Part shown: positions 43,615 through 53,320 of the stretch, piece after piece | Numbering within the stretch: the stretch's first letter is position 1 | How the letters are laid out: each line of letters opens with the position of its first letter | Assembly: GCF_900497695.1 (NCBI RefSeq) | Contig: NZ_UIDD01000012.1 | Coordinates: forward strand, 2,501 to 66,500 | From: Pseudomonas wadenswilerensis | GTDB taxonomy: Bacteria > Pseudomonadota > Gammaproteobacteria > Pseudomonadales > Pseudomonadaceae | Length of the DNA stretch: 64,000 nucleotides | Direction: 5' to 3' | Notes under the pieces: generated by a model | Told to the model about the DNA's origin: nothing | Databases searched by the model: none | What the model saw: the letters and a program-made list of their open reading frames with translations, nothing else | Translations under genes and position numbers: made by a program

Positions 43615-45282
43615 CTACAGCTGAAAACTGAAACTCAAACTCACCCGCGGTTCCCGGTCAAAGCTGTCGAGGGCGACGTCCGACAGCGGCTTGGCCAGTT
43701 CCAGCGCCATGTTGTAGAAACGCCCATCACCGATGCGCAGCCCCACTGCCACTGATGACAGGTGCGCATCGCGCAGGTCCACTTCATTGAACCAGGTGCG
43801 CGCGGTATCCAGCACGCCGTAAGGTTGCAGCAGCCTCACCCAGCGACCATCCCCGTTGAAGCTGTAGTTAACCTCATACGCCAGGCCCCAGCCTTTGTCG
43901 CCCAAGGCCTGGTCGGCGGGGTAACCACGGGCGAAGCTCTGCCCGCCGAACACCACCCGCTCGCTGTCGGGCAGGCTGTCACCACTCCAGTACAAGGCCG
44001 CCGACGCCACCCCCTGCCAGTTGCCGAACAAGCGGTCGCTCTGCAACCCGGACAGGCGCAAGCGGAGGAAATCCAGGTCAAAGTCGCTGTTGGTTTTCGC
44101 CCCCAAGTAATCGAGGCCCTGATAGGCACCGCCACTGACAATCCGCAGCTGGCCGGCATCGGCCTTGCGCCACTCACCTTCAAACCCCAGGGCGCGCACA
44201 TCGGTGCGATTGCTGAGCCGCAGGGGCGCACCGACCGCGCGATACACGACATCGTCATTGACCATGTAAAAGCGCGCAGCAACGTTGAGCGATTCACCGG
44301 GCGCGGCCAGTAGCACCTGGCTCAGGCCGGCCGAGAAACGGTCATTCTCGCGATGGGCCTTGAGTTGGGTGCCATCGCCGAGCAGCACCTGGGCACTGGG
44401 GTCGCTTTCGTAACGCGACGCCGACAGGTGCAGCTGGCTGCCCTGATCGTCCAGGTATTGGGAATAATCCAGGCGGAAATAGCTTTCGTGATCCTCCCCA
44501 CGCGGCGCCAGGGTCGTGAAACTGAACTGTTCAGCGAGCGCCGTCTGCGCGTTGCTGCTCACGGCGAGTAACGCCTGGGGATCATCACGGGTGCCATCGG
44601 TGACGGTCAGGGTGCCGCTCAAAGGCCGACGCGTGGCCTCGACGATCAGCTGGCTGGTGCCACTGCCGGCATCTGCCGGCGACAACCGCGCCTGTACGCT
44701 GAAGCCCGGCAGGCGACTCATCAGGGCGACATAGCGCTCGAAGGTCGCGCGGGTCAGCGGCCGCTCGGCTTTGAGCCTGCCCACCAGTTTTTCCACATAG
44801 GCCGCCGCCGGGCCAACGTCGCCGTGCAGCTCGAAATTGTCGATGTAACCTTCGACCAGGACCACCCGCACCCGACCATCGGCGAAGTCCTGCGCGGGCA
44901 GATAAGCATGGGACAGCAGGTAGCCGTCCTGCTGGTAGCGCTGGGTCAGCCGCTGGGTGGCGTCGATCAGTTCGCCCAGGCTGACTTCACGGTTGATCAG
45001 GCCCTGATAGTTATCGCGCAGGTCACTCAACGGATAGATGCTGCCGCCTTCGAAACGCACCTTGCGCAAGATGATCCGACTGCCGCGCAGCAACGGCTGG
45101 GCCTGGGTGACCGGGATGGGCAGCAGAACCCCCGGGTTACTCGGCCGATAGGCATCGGCCGGCAAGTTTGGGGCGGGCAGGTTTCGTTCGATTTCGTGGC
45201 TGTCGAGAAAGCGCGGCAGGGGTTCGCTACTGGCCACGCTCGTCCAGGACAACCCAACAATCGCGACAGCCAACGCACGCAT
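43615..45282 (-). CDS. Two-partner secretion outer-membrane transporter (TpsB, ShlB/FhaC family)
   Basis: A 555-residue outer-membrane protein. A signal peptide (MRALAVAIVGLSWTSVASS) is followed by POTRA regions at about 70-230 (ILRKVRFEGGSIYPLSDLRD, and VRVVLVEGYIDNF near 140) and a C-terminal beta-barrel. The loop-6 FARGYPADQALG holds the family's VRGY-like motif. The barrel ends SLSFSFQL. Such proteins secrete one large beta-helical TpsA exoprotein across the outer membrane. I chose the ATG at 45282 with GGAG 6 nt upstream. No TpsA gene adjoins it, so its substrate must be elsewhere or lost. It lies at the edge of the Tad locus. Confidence 0.88.
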   Translation of the reverse strand: MRALAVAIVGLSWTSVASSEPLPRFLDSHEIERNLPAPNLPADAYRPSNPGVLLPIPVTQAQPLLRGSRIILRKVRFEGGSIYPLSDLRDNYQGLINREVSLGELIDATQRLTQRYQQDGYLLSHAYLPAQDFADGRVRVVLVEGYIDNFELHGDVGPAAAYVEKLVGRLKAERPLTRATFERYVALMSRLPGFSVQARLSPADAGSGTSQLIVEATRRPLSGTLTVTDGTRDDPQALLAVSSNAQTALAEQFSFTTLAPRGEDHESYFRLDYSQYLDDQGSQLHLSASRYESDPSAQVLLGDGTQLKAHRENDRFSAGLSQVLLAAPGESLNVAARFYMVNDDVVYRAVGAPLRLSNRTDVRALGFEGEWRKADAGQLRIVSGGAYQGLDYLGAKTNSDFDLDFLRLRLSGLQSDRLFGNWQGVASAALYWSGDSLPDSERVVFGGQSFARGYPADQALGDKGWGLAYEVNYSFNGDGRWVRLLQPYGVLDTARTWFNEVDLRDAHLSSVAVGLRIGDGRFYNMALELAKPLSDVALDSFDREPRVSLSFSFQL

Positions 45283-45380
45283 CGGACACTCCATGATCCC
45301 GAACAGTACAAGGCCGCCAGGGCGGCGGCCTCGTCAATCCAAGCGTAGGTGCTGGCCCCGGCATCGTCTAATCCGCGCTG

Positions 45381-47735
45381 TCACTCGTTGACCTGGAACT
45401 CGACCCGGGCGGTTTCACCGCTTTCATCCAGGGCGCTCAACTCGAAGCGCCCGGCCTGATCGAAGCTCGCCGTGAGGTTTTCCTGACCGTTGGTTTCGCC
45501 CAGCGGCGCGCCGTTGAGGAACCACCAGTGCCGACCGTTACCGCCAAGGGCCGAGACCTTGAATCGCAACGGCTCGCTGCTGGTGGCCGGACGGCGCAAC
45601 TGATCGCCCTGACGCACACCGACGATGGACAACGGCGGCGCACTGGGCGGTACCTGCGGTGGGCACTGCGGATCGACCTTGGGCAAGCGCGCCTCGCGGC
45701 GTTCAACCCGCGGCAGCCAGGGTTCCAGTGGCGACGGCCACAGGGCGATTTCCCGCGCCTGCGCGCCGGCGCACGTGGCATCGACGCGCAAGCCCTGGGC
45801 GTTGACCCAGACGGTCTCGCGCAAGCCGACGCTCAAGGGTTGGTCCTGGGCCAGCAGGGTCGGCGGCGTGGTGCCATCCAGGGTCCAGGCGAAGCGCTGG
45901 CGGCGGCAGTTGGGGTCCTGGCGGGCCATGGGTTGCCCCAGCGGCCAGCAGATCGCCGCCACCCCCACGTTGGCTGGCACCGCCGCCACCGATGTGGTGA
46001 TGCCGCGCTGGCTGTCGCGGTTACTCAGCACGTCATGCACCTGCAGCATCAACGGCGCCGCCGAGGCCAGGCCGAACTGCCCCGGCACCGGCGTGCCATC
46101 GGGGCGGCCGATCCAGATGCCAATCAGGTAGCGCGGCCCCACGCCGATCGACCAGGCATCACGAAAGCCATAGCTGGTGCCGGTCTTCCAGGCCAGTTGC
46201 GGCCGCTGCACCAGTTCGGCATGAGGGTCGCGATCCGGGCGTGCCTGGCCGCTGAGAATACGGCGGATGATCCAGGCACTGCCCGGCGAGAGCAGACGCC
46301 GCTCAAGCAATGGATCATCCGGTTGCAAGCGGATCGGCGCGCTCAGGCCATCGCGGGAAAACGCCGCATAACCGCCGACCAGATCCTCCAGGCGGCTACC
46401 GGCACCGCCAAGAATCAGCGACAGGTTCGGCTCGGCCAGCGGCGGCAGGATCAACGGCACACCACCACTGCGCATCTGCGCGGCAAAGCGTTTCGGCCCG
46501 TAGGCCTCAAGCAGTTGCACCGCAGGCAGGTTCAATGACAGGGCCAGGGCGGAACTGGCCGCCACCGGCCCGCTGAAACCCATGGAAAAGTTGCCCGGCC
46601 GATAGTCGCCGTAACGTCGCGGGACATCCTGAAGCAAGGATTCGGAATGGATCAGACCGTCGTCCATGGCCATGCCGTAGAGGAACGGTTTGAGGGTCGA
46701 ACCAGGTGAACGCAGGGCGCTGATCATGTCGACATGGCCAAAGCGGCGCTCGTCGTTGAGATCAACCGAACCCAGGTAAGCGCGCACCGCCATGTTCTGC
46801 GCCTCGACCACCAGGATCGCCGCCGAGGTACGTTCTGGCAGCCGGGCGCGCCAACCCAGCAGCAGGTCTTCCAGGCGCCGTTGCAAGGAGGCATCGAGGG
46901 TGGTGCGAATCAACGGCGGGCTGTGCGGGCGATTCAGGCGACGCGCCAACAGCGGCGCCAGCGCCGGCTCCTGACGCGGTGCCAGCAACAGCGGTTCCTC
47001 GGCGGCCTCGGCAACCCGCTGCTGCGGCCATACCTGATATTCGGCCAGGCGCTGCAGGACCTTGTCGCGCGCCGCCTGGGCGCGTTCAGGGTGACGATCC
47101 GGACGCAGGCGGCTGGGAGCCTGGGGCAACACCGCAAGCAACGCTGCTTCCGAAGGTGTCAGGTGCATCGGCGACTTGCCAAGATACGCCCAACTGGCCG
47201 CGGCGACGCCCTGCAAGGTGCCACCGAACGGCGCGCGGTTGAGGTAAATCTCGAGGATCTGCGCTTTCGACAGGTGCCACTCCAGTTGCGCGGTACGCCA
47301 TAACTGGCGCAACTTGCCGGGCAGCGTACGCGAATGCGGATCGAGCAGACGCGCCACCTGCATCGACAAGGTGCTGCCACCGGACAACACCCGGCCACCG
47401 CGCAGGTTCTGCCAGGCCGCGCGCGTCAGCGCCAGCGGGTTGACCCCGGGGTGATGGTAGAACCAACGGTCCTCGTAGGTCAGCAACGCCTCCAGGTAAT
47501 AGGGCGAAACCTGCTCGGCACTGACCGGGTAGCGCCACACACCATCGGCATCGGCAAAGCGCCACAGCGGCGTGCCGTCTTCGGCCAACACCACACGGGC
47601 GAGGTCATCCGCCGGCATCGGTAACGGCCAGATGCGGTCGGCGAGCCATAACAGGCCAATCAGCAGCAACGGGATGGCGAGCAGCAAGCCCAGTGGTTTT
47701 CTGATTGCGCCACGCAGGCGCGCTAAGATGTGCAT
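45381..47735 (-). CDS. pbpC: Penicillin-binding protein 1C
   Basis: A 784-residue class A PBP of the PBP1C type. One N-terminal membrane helix (15-35) is followed by a GT51 glycosyltransferase domain (EDRWFYHHPG and GGSTLSMQVARLL) and a transpeptidase domain with SPGSTLKPF (SxxK), SLNLP (SxN) and KTGTS. A C-terminal BiPBP_C domain follows (about 690-784). It polymerises and crosslinks peptidoglycan at the inner membrane. In many genomes it is next to the alpha-2-macroglobulin gene, as here, though a small divergent gene lies between them. Confidence 0.94.
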   Translation of the reverse strand: MHILARLRGAIRKPLGLLLAIPLLLIGLLWLADRIWPLPMPADDLARVVLAEDGTPLWRFADADGVWRYPVSAEQVSPYYLEALLTYEDRWFYHHPGVNPLALTRAAWQNLRGGRVLSGGSTLSMQVARLLDPHSRTLPGKLRQLWRTAQLEWHLSKAQILEIYLNRAPFGGTLQGVAAASWAYLGKSPMHLTPSEAALLAVLPQAPSRLRPDRHPERAQAARDKVLQRLAEYQVWPQQRVAEAAEEPLLLAPRQEPALAPLLARRLNRPHSPPLIRTTLDASLQRRLEDLLLGWRARLPERTSAAILVVEAQNMAVRAYLGSVDLNDERRFGHVDMISALRSPGSTLKPFLYGMAMDDGLIHSESLLQDVPRRYGDYRPGNFSMGFSGPVAASSALALSLNLPAVQLLEAYGPKRFAAQMRSGGVPLILPPLAEPNLSLILGGAGSRLEDLVGGYAAFSRDGLSAPIRLQPDDPLLERRLLSPGSAWIIRRILSGQARPDRDPHAELVQRPQLAWKTGTSYGFRDAWSIGVGPRYLIGIWIGRPDGTPVPGQFGLASAAPLMLQVHDVLSNRDSQRGITTSVAAVPANVGVAAICWPLGQPMARQDPNCRRQRFAWTLDGTTPPTLLAQDQPLSVGLRETVWVNAQGLRVDATCAGAQAREIALWPSPLEPWLPRVERREARLPKVDPQCPPQVPPSAPPLSIVGVRQGDQLRRPATSSEPLRFKVSALGGNGRHWWFLNGAPLGETNGQENLTASFDQAGRFELSALDESGETARVEFQVNE

Positions 47736-47839
47736 CAGGCTCTCCTGGCGTAACAGCTACGCAGGGAACCGACCCGGCCAAGGCATGGCCAAAGGCTTGG
47801 CAACGGCGCATTCGCCGAATTGATCATCAGGAAGCAACT

Positions 47840-48133
47840 ATGCATGTAGAAGGTTTTTTCGAGTGGCTCGGCCAGGCGCTGGGGGCGGTGATCCGTTTTA
47901 TCGTCGACGGCCTGAGCGGGTTGTTCAACCTGCTGGCCAACGCCGGCGGCAATTTCATCGAGGGCCTGTCACGCACCCTGGGCATGGACACTTCGCTGGT
48001 CAGCATCCTCGCCCTGATCATCGGCCTGATGCTGCTGTACTCGGCGATCCGCGCCTTCATGCGCGCTTCGATCATACTCGGCATCATCTGGCTGGTGCTG
48101 GGTTTGTGGGTGCTGAGCTGGATCATTCACTGA
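47840..48133 (+). CDS. Small conserved membrane protein (97 aa)
   Basis: A 97-residue protein with an amphipathic N-terminal region (VEGFFEWLGQALGAVIRF) and two strong helices near the end: about 54-68 (SILALIIGLMLLYSA) and 74-96 (SIILGIIWLVLGLWVLSWII). I recall small proteins of this kind at the same site in other Pseudomonas. It lies between pbpC and the macroglobulin gene on the opposite strand. No known function; an inner-membrane envelope role is likely from context. Confidence 0.72.
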   Translation: MHVEGFFEWLGQALGAVIRFIVDGLSGLFNLLANAGGNFIEGLSRTLGMDTSLVSILALIIGLMLLYSAIRAFMRASIILGIIWLVLGLWVLSWIIH

Positions 48134-48171
48134 GCAGCAGGAGCGGCGGTGCGAGGAGTCGACCTGTCCCA

Positions 48172-48219
48172 CGATAGGGCCAGTGTGGCCCTATCGCGGG
48201 TCAAGCCCGCTCCTACAGG
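48172..48219. repeat. Strong hairpin plus REP unit, overlapping the yfhM stop codon
   Basis: CGATAGGGCC (48172-48181) pairs perfectly with GGCCCTATCG (48187-48196) across a 5-base loop. A REP unit (CGGGTCAAGCCCGCTCCTAC and on) follows to 48219. The TAG of the convergent macroglobulin gene lies inside the REP unit. It probably ends transcription from both sides. Confidence 0.75.
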
Positions 48220-51200
48220 CGGCCCTTGACCACCAGTTCGGCAGGCGACTCGCCCACCGCGTTGTAGTTCGGCCGGTACATCGACTCGACCTGCGGTGGC
48301 GGTACCTTGTAGGTCCCCGGGGTCACCGCACGGGCCAGGTACAGCAGGTGGGTGGTGGCGTATTGGTCGATGTTCAGCGCCGCCACGTAGCGGTCATCAC
48401 GAAACTCCTGATGCACGACAGCGGCGTTCTGCATCGACTCGCGCCATTCCTTCACCGCACTGCTGGCGTTCTCGAGGCTTGCCGCGCTTTGCGCCAGGTT
48501 CTGGTTTTCCAGCTCCAGGCCCGCCGGCAGCAGGTCGACCACCAGGGCGTCCGGCACCTGGGTGTTGGCGGTTACCGCCAGGTGCACCAGCACCAGGTCA
48601 CCGCTCTTGAGCGCTTTGATATCCAGGGCCTGGCCATTCATGCCAAGGAACTCGCGGCGGATGGTCATGCCACTGCCGCGGGCAACCGGGGCCTGGCGCG
48701 GATAACCGGACAGGGTCAGTTGCTGGAACAGCGTCTCGCTGCCTTCATTCTGGATGGTCAGCGGTGAGGCCAGCAGCGCGCCTTCGAGTTTCATCCCCGA
48801 TTGCTCGTTGTTGAATTCGCGCACCTCACCGGCGCTGTCCAGGCGTGCCGACCAGTTGCCTTCAGGCTTGCGCAGCAGGCCACGACCGGCAAGGAACAGT
48901 GCGTTGCGCTCCTGGGTCGACAGCCAGCGGTTACCCGCCATCTGGTCGGAGAGCTCGAACAGCCGTGCATCGAGCTTGTCGCTGGCCAGGTTGTTCTCAG
49001 TGAGCAGCGACAGGATCAGCGCCTGGTCACGCACTGGGCTGCCGTAGTCGCCCAGCCAGGTGTTCTCGTTGCGGGTGACGGCCAGGCCGGCCTGCAGTGC
49101 CTGTTGCGCACGCGGCTTGTCGCCCATCTTGTCGAGGGCGATGGCCAACTGCACCAACGGCAGGCCGGAACGCGCATCGCTGCGCCGCTCGAACAGGCTG
49201 CGCAGGGCACCCAGCGGCGCTTGCTGGGTACGCGCCAGCACCAGGGCCGCATAAGACTGCACGGCGAAGCGGCTGTGCTCGGCGTTCTGGCTGTAGTTGA
49301 CCTCGATCAGGTTGCGCTCCTGCAGGTAACGCAGCAGTCGCTCGCTGGCCTTTTTCAGGGCCTCGGGCGGTACCGCGTAACCCTGCTCGCGGGCACGCAG
49401 GAGGAAGTCGGTGACGTAGGCGGTCAGCCAGAATTCTTCCTGGTCATCAGAGCTCCACAGGCCAAAGCTGCCGTTGTAGCGCTGCATGCCCAGCAGGTGC
49501 TCGACGCCCATCTCGATCTTGCGCTTGCGCACGTCGGCCGGCTCACCCTTGATACCCAGGCGCTTGAGCGTCGCGGCATCGGCGTACAGCGACGGATACA
49601 GGCCACTGGTGGTCTGTTCCAGGCAGCCGTACGGGTAGGCTTCGAGGGCGCGGATCTGCTCGGCCAGGTTCAGCGGCGGGCGGCTCGACAGTGCCAGTGA
49701 GGCTTCCAGGCCCGACGGCTCGAACAGCGCCAGGTCAGCTTCCGGCAGGGTCCAGGGTTGGTCTTTGAGGGCAACACGATAGTGCTGCAGCATCGCCGGG
49801 TAGGCCGGGCGAATGCCCAGGGTCCAGTCGCGGCTGAAGGCTGTGGCCGACTCGCCCGGCAGTTGCAGGCCCTGCACCTCGACCTTGACCTTGCCCTGGC
49901 CCAGGCCACCGCTGGCCTGCACCGGCACCAGCAGGGTGACGCGCTTGCCTTCGGTGAGGCTCAGGGTCTGTTCGGCGGCGCCGAGCAGGTTCAACTGGCC
50001 TTCGGTGCTCAGGCGCACGGTCAGGTTCTGCGCCTTGCCCGACAGGTTGGAAAGGTCCAGGGCCAGGGTCGTGCGGTCGCCACCGGCGAGGAAGCGCGGC
50101 GCCGAGAGCTCGGCAATCAACGGCGCGGCGACCACGGTTTTGCCTTCGGCCATGCCGTAGCGCTCGTCGGTCCAAGCCTGGGCCATCAGCCGCAGCTCAC
50201 CGTTGAAGTCGGGGATATCGACCGTCGCTTCACCCTCGCCCTTGTCATTGAGGGTCACCGGGGCGCTTTGCTTGGCAACAATGGTCACCGTGGTGTTCGG
50301 GCGCTTGCCGCCCTTGGCCATGGCCGCGTCACCACCGAAGGCCAGGCTGGCCAGACGGCCCTGCCCGGCTTCGATCAACTGGCCGTAGATATCCAGTTGG
50401 TCAGCACCATAGGCCTTGCGGCCGAACATGCCGGTGAACGGGTCAGGCGTTTCGAACTCGGTGATGTTGAGGATACCCACGTCCACCGCTGCCAGCAGTA
50501 CATGCACCTGCTTGGGCACGCTGCCGTCGGCGTTGCGCGCTTGCACCTTGACGGTCAGCGGCTGCTTGGGGCGCATTTTTTCCGGGGCAGTGAGGGTCAC
50601 CGCCAGCTTGCGCTCGTGGCGATCGAGCGGCAGGTGCAGTACACCCACGGCGCGTTTCGGTGTGGCGTTGACCTTGCGCTCGCCCGGGCGGATCACCAGG
50701 GCACTGACATACAGGTCGTGGCGCGCCCACTTCGGATCGAGTTTGACGGCAAAACTCTTGCCTTCGGCCGGCACGTCGATTTCTTCCCACCACAGCGGAC
50801 CTTCGCTGGACTCGACCATCAGGTAGCCGGTGCCTGCGGCAGGCGGGGTGACAGTGATGTTGGCAGTGGCGCCATCGCTATACGACGGTTTGTCCAGGGC
50901 CAGCTTGACCTGGTCCGGACGCACGGCGCCGCCATCGGCGTTGTCCTGGGCGCGGTAGCCGGCCCAGAAGCGCGCGCTCGACACCAGGCCGGTCTGCGGG
51001 TCTTCGACCTCGACACGGTACGGGCCCCAGTCGACCAGGAAGTTCACCCGCGCGGTGGAGCCGGCCTTGACGTTGACCGTCTCTTCGTTCTGGATCAGGA
51101 ATTTCTCGTTGTAGTTGTAGCTCCAGCCGTCGCTCTGCGAGTAGTTCCAGTAGTAGTCCCGGCGCTCGCGGACCAGGCGCACCTTGAGGTTGTTGACCGC

Positions 51201-53174
51201 CAGCTTGTTGCCTTGGGGGTCGGCCACCAGCACTTCGAATTCCACCGGGCCTTCGTCGGCCTCCTCACCCTCGAACAGACCGCGCAAGCCAGGCAGGCGC
51301 CCGGCCGGCCAGATCGGTTGTTCCAGGCGCCGGGTGATCGGCCGGCCACCGGACTCCTGCAGGCTGGCCTGCACGGTCAGTTGCAGCGGCGAACGGGCCT
51401 CGGACCATTTGCTTTCGATGTTCAGGGTGGTTTTGCCGGCGCTGTCCAGGGTGACTTCGTCCAGCTCCAGGTCCTGGCTCAGTTCCTCCTCGGTGATCGA
51501 ACCGAACTGGTAGCCCGGCAGTGCCGGCACCGCTTCACGCAACGGGCGCACATAGGCCTGGCCGCTGAGGCGATTGCCCGACGCCGGGGCGCCGTACAGG
51601 TAACGGCCATTGACCTTGATCTGCGCGGTTTGATCCGGGCTCAGCGGTTTGTCGCTGCCCTTCAGTTCCAGGGCCAGGCGCTCGGGCAGGAAGTCTTCGA
51701 CAAGGAACTCGAACACCTGCTTCTTGCCGCCGAGGTCGAACAGCAACTGCCAGCGCCCGGTCGGCGCTTCGTCGGCCAGTTGCAACTGGTACTGATAGAA
51801 GCCATTGGCATCGGCCTCCCAGACGAACTTGCGGCTGATCTGTTCATCCGGGCGGCGTACTTCCACCGTCACCGGTTGCGGCTTGAGCGGACGGCCGTCC
51901 TGGTCACGCAACAGGCCGTTGAGCAACACGGTTTCACCCGGGCGATACAGGTCGCGCGGGCCGAACACGAAGAACTGCAGCGGGTTGGCCTGGGGGCCGG
52001 TGATGTCGAATTCGGCCAGGTCCAGGGCTGCGCTGTTCAGGCGCAGCATGGTGGTGTGCACGCCCTGGTGGGCCAGCAGGGTTTCGGCCTTGGGTGGCGT
52101 CGGCAACTGGGCGTGGCCGTCGCTGTCGGTCTTGGCCTGGGCCAGCACGCGGCCTTCGCCGTCGAGCAGTTCCAGTTCGACGCCGCTTAGCGCCTTGCCG
52201 CCTTCCAGGCCCTGGGTGAAGACGTCCAGGCGGTTCTGGTAACGGTGCGCCGAGACGCCGATGTCACTGAGGGTGAACAGCGTTGCCGGTTGTGTGTAGT
52301 CGTAGGTACCGGAGGCGCGCATCACCGCCATGTACACGCCTGGCTCTTGCAGCGGCTTGATCCCGGCAATCGGCAGCAGCACGGTCTCGCGGGTGTTCTT
52401 CGCCGGGTTGAGGTCGAAGCGGCCGCTGTAGACCAGATCGGTCATGTCCAGGATTTCTTTGGACGTGTAGTAGTACAAGCTGCTGTTGCGGCCCCAGGTG
52501 GCCAGGAACGGCGACAGTTTGTCCGACTTGATGCGGAAGAACTCGACATCGACCTTGTTGACGTTCAAGGCGATCACCGGCAGGCCTTCGGCCAGGCGGG
52601 TCGGCAGCAGCGAGCCACGGCTGGCGAAGCCGATGGTCGATTGCATGTCGCGGGTTTCCAGGCGGCTGATCGACTCGCCGGGCAGGCGCTTGCCGTTGAC
52701 CGCGAGCAGGCCGGCGTCGATGGTCAGCACCAGCTTGCGCTGCGGCTCCAGGTGGCGCAGGCGCAACTCCATCTTGTTCGCGGAGAGCTCCCAGGCACCG
52801 TCGACCTTGCCTTTGACGGTATCGACCAGGTGCACCTTGTCGGCGAAGTTCTGCTGGTCATCCAGGGGAATCGAAAAGGTCAGGGACAGCGCGCTGGCAC
52901 CATCGACCTGCACTTCCGAGACATCCACCACGCTCAGCTCGCGGCCGGCATAACGCTTGGCCAGGGTTGAGGCATCTTCCTTGGCCGGAGCGGTTTTTTC
53001 CGCTTCCGGCTGCGCTGCGGGGGCAGCTGCCGGGGCCGGGGCTGGCGCCGCGGGTTGATCCTGCGTCTGCGCTGGCGGTGTGGCCGGCGCCGAAGCCGGT
53101 TTATCCGGGGCAGACGAATCGCAGGCACTGAGCAAGGCCAGCGCGCAGGCCAGCAACAATCCTTTGTTGAGCAT
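48213..53174 (-). CDS. Bacterial alpha-2-macroglobulin, lipoprotein (YfhM type)
   Basis: A 1653-residue periplasmic lipoprotein that traps proteases. A lipobox in LLSACDSS (Cys18) is followed by a Pro/Ala-rich linker of about 50 residues and MG-type domains. The thioester motif GCLEQ lies in YPYGCLEQTTSG (bases about 49614-49635). A C-terminal complement-like region ends in GRL. Asp at +2 after the lipidated cysteine argues for retention in the inner membrane, as reported for E. coli. The ATG at 53174 is chosen because it starts the lipoprotein signal. It is functionally paired with pbpC. Its last codons come from a REP element. Confidence 0.93.
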   Translation of the reverse strand: MLNKGLLLACALALLSACDSSAPDKPASAPATPPAQTQDQPAAPAPAPAAAPAAQPEAEKTAPAKEDASTLAKRYAGRELSVVDVSEVQVDGASALSLTFSIPLDDQQNFADKVHLVDTVKGKVDGAWELSANKMELRLRHLEPQRKLVLTIDAGLLAVNGKRLPGESISRLETRDMQSTIGFASRGSLLPTRLAEGLPVIALNVNKVDVEFFRIKSDKLSPFLATWGRNSSLYYYTSKEILDMTDLVYSGRFDLNPAKNTRETVLLPIAGIKPLQEPGVYMAVMRASGTYDYTQPATLFTLSDIGVSAHRYQNRLDVFTQGLEGGKALSGVELELLDGEGRVLAQAKTDSDGHAQLPTPPKAETLLAHQGVHTTMLRLNSAALDLAEFDITGPQANPLQFFVFGPRDLYRPGETVLLNGLLRDQDGRPLKPQPVTVEVRRPDEQISRKFVWEADANGFYQYQLQLADEAPTGRWQLLFDLGGKKQVFEFLVEDFLPERLALELKGSDKPLSPDQTAQIKVNGRYLYGAPASGNRLSGQAYVRPLREAVPALPGYQFGSITEEELSQDLELDEVTLDSAGKTTLNIESKWSEARSPLQLTVQASLQESGGRPITRRLEQPIWPAGRLPGLRGLFEGEEADEGPVEFEVLVADPQGNKLAVNNLKVRLVRERRDYYWNYSQSDGWSYNYNEKFLIQNEETVNVKAGSTARVNFLVDWGPYRVEVEDPQTGLVSSARFWAGYRAQDNADGGAVRPDQVKLALDKPSYSDGATANITVTPPAAGTGYLMVESSEGPLWWEEIDVPAEGKSFAVKLDPKWARHDLYVSALVIRPGERKVNATPKRAVGVLHLPLDRHERKLAVTLTAPEKMRPKQPLTVKVQARNADGSVPKQVHVLLAAVDVGILNITEFETPDPFTGMFGRKAYGADQLDIYGQLIEAGQGRLASLAFGGDAAMAKGGKRPNTTVTIVAKQSAPVTLNDKGEGEATVDIPDFNGELRLMAQAWTDERYGMAEGKTVVAAPLIAELSAPRFLAGGDRTTLALDLSNLSGKAQNLTVRLSTEGQLNLLGAAEQTLSLTEGKRVTLLVPVQASGGLGQGKVKVEVQGLQLPGESATAFSRDWTLGIRPAYPAMLQHYRVALKDQPWTLPEADLALFEPSGLEASLALSSRPPLNLAEQIRALEAYPYGCLEQTTSGLYPSLYADAATLKRLGIKGEPADVRKRKIEMGVEHLLGMQRYNGSFGLWSSDDQEEFWLTAYVTDFLLRAREQGYAVPPEALKKASERLLRYLQERNLIEVNYSQNAEHSRFAVQSYAALVLARTQQAPLGALRSLFERRSDARSGLPLVQLAIALDKMGDKPRAQQALQAGLAVTRNENTWLGDYGSPVRDQALILSLLTENNLASDKLDARLFELSDQMAGNRWLSTQERNALFLAGRGLLRKPEGNWSARLDSAGEVREFNNEQSGMKLEGALLASPLTIQNEGSETLFQQLTLSGYPRQAPVARGSGMTIRREFLGMNGQALDIKALKSGDLVLVHLAVTANTQVPDALVVDLLPAGLELENQNLAQSAASLENASSAVKEWRESMQNAAVVHQEFRDDRYVAALNIDQYATTHLLYLARAVTPGTYKVPPPQVESMYRPNYNAVGESPAELVVKGRL

Positions 53175-53320
53175 GGGAGTAGTAACTCTCGGGCAGCGGA
53201 ATCTTAGGCGTGCACTATATATCAACCGCGCAGCAACGGTGATACGGCGAGCGGATGTGAGACGGCCTTCGCACGATTTACTAGCACAGCGGCTACAATG
53301 CCGGCTTGCCAGGAGCCTCC

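Noticed and set aside
49758..52190. 810-codon plus-strand open frame
   Set aside because: Antisense to the macroglobulin gene, which carries a lipobox and thioester motif.
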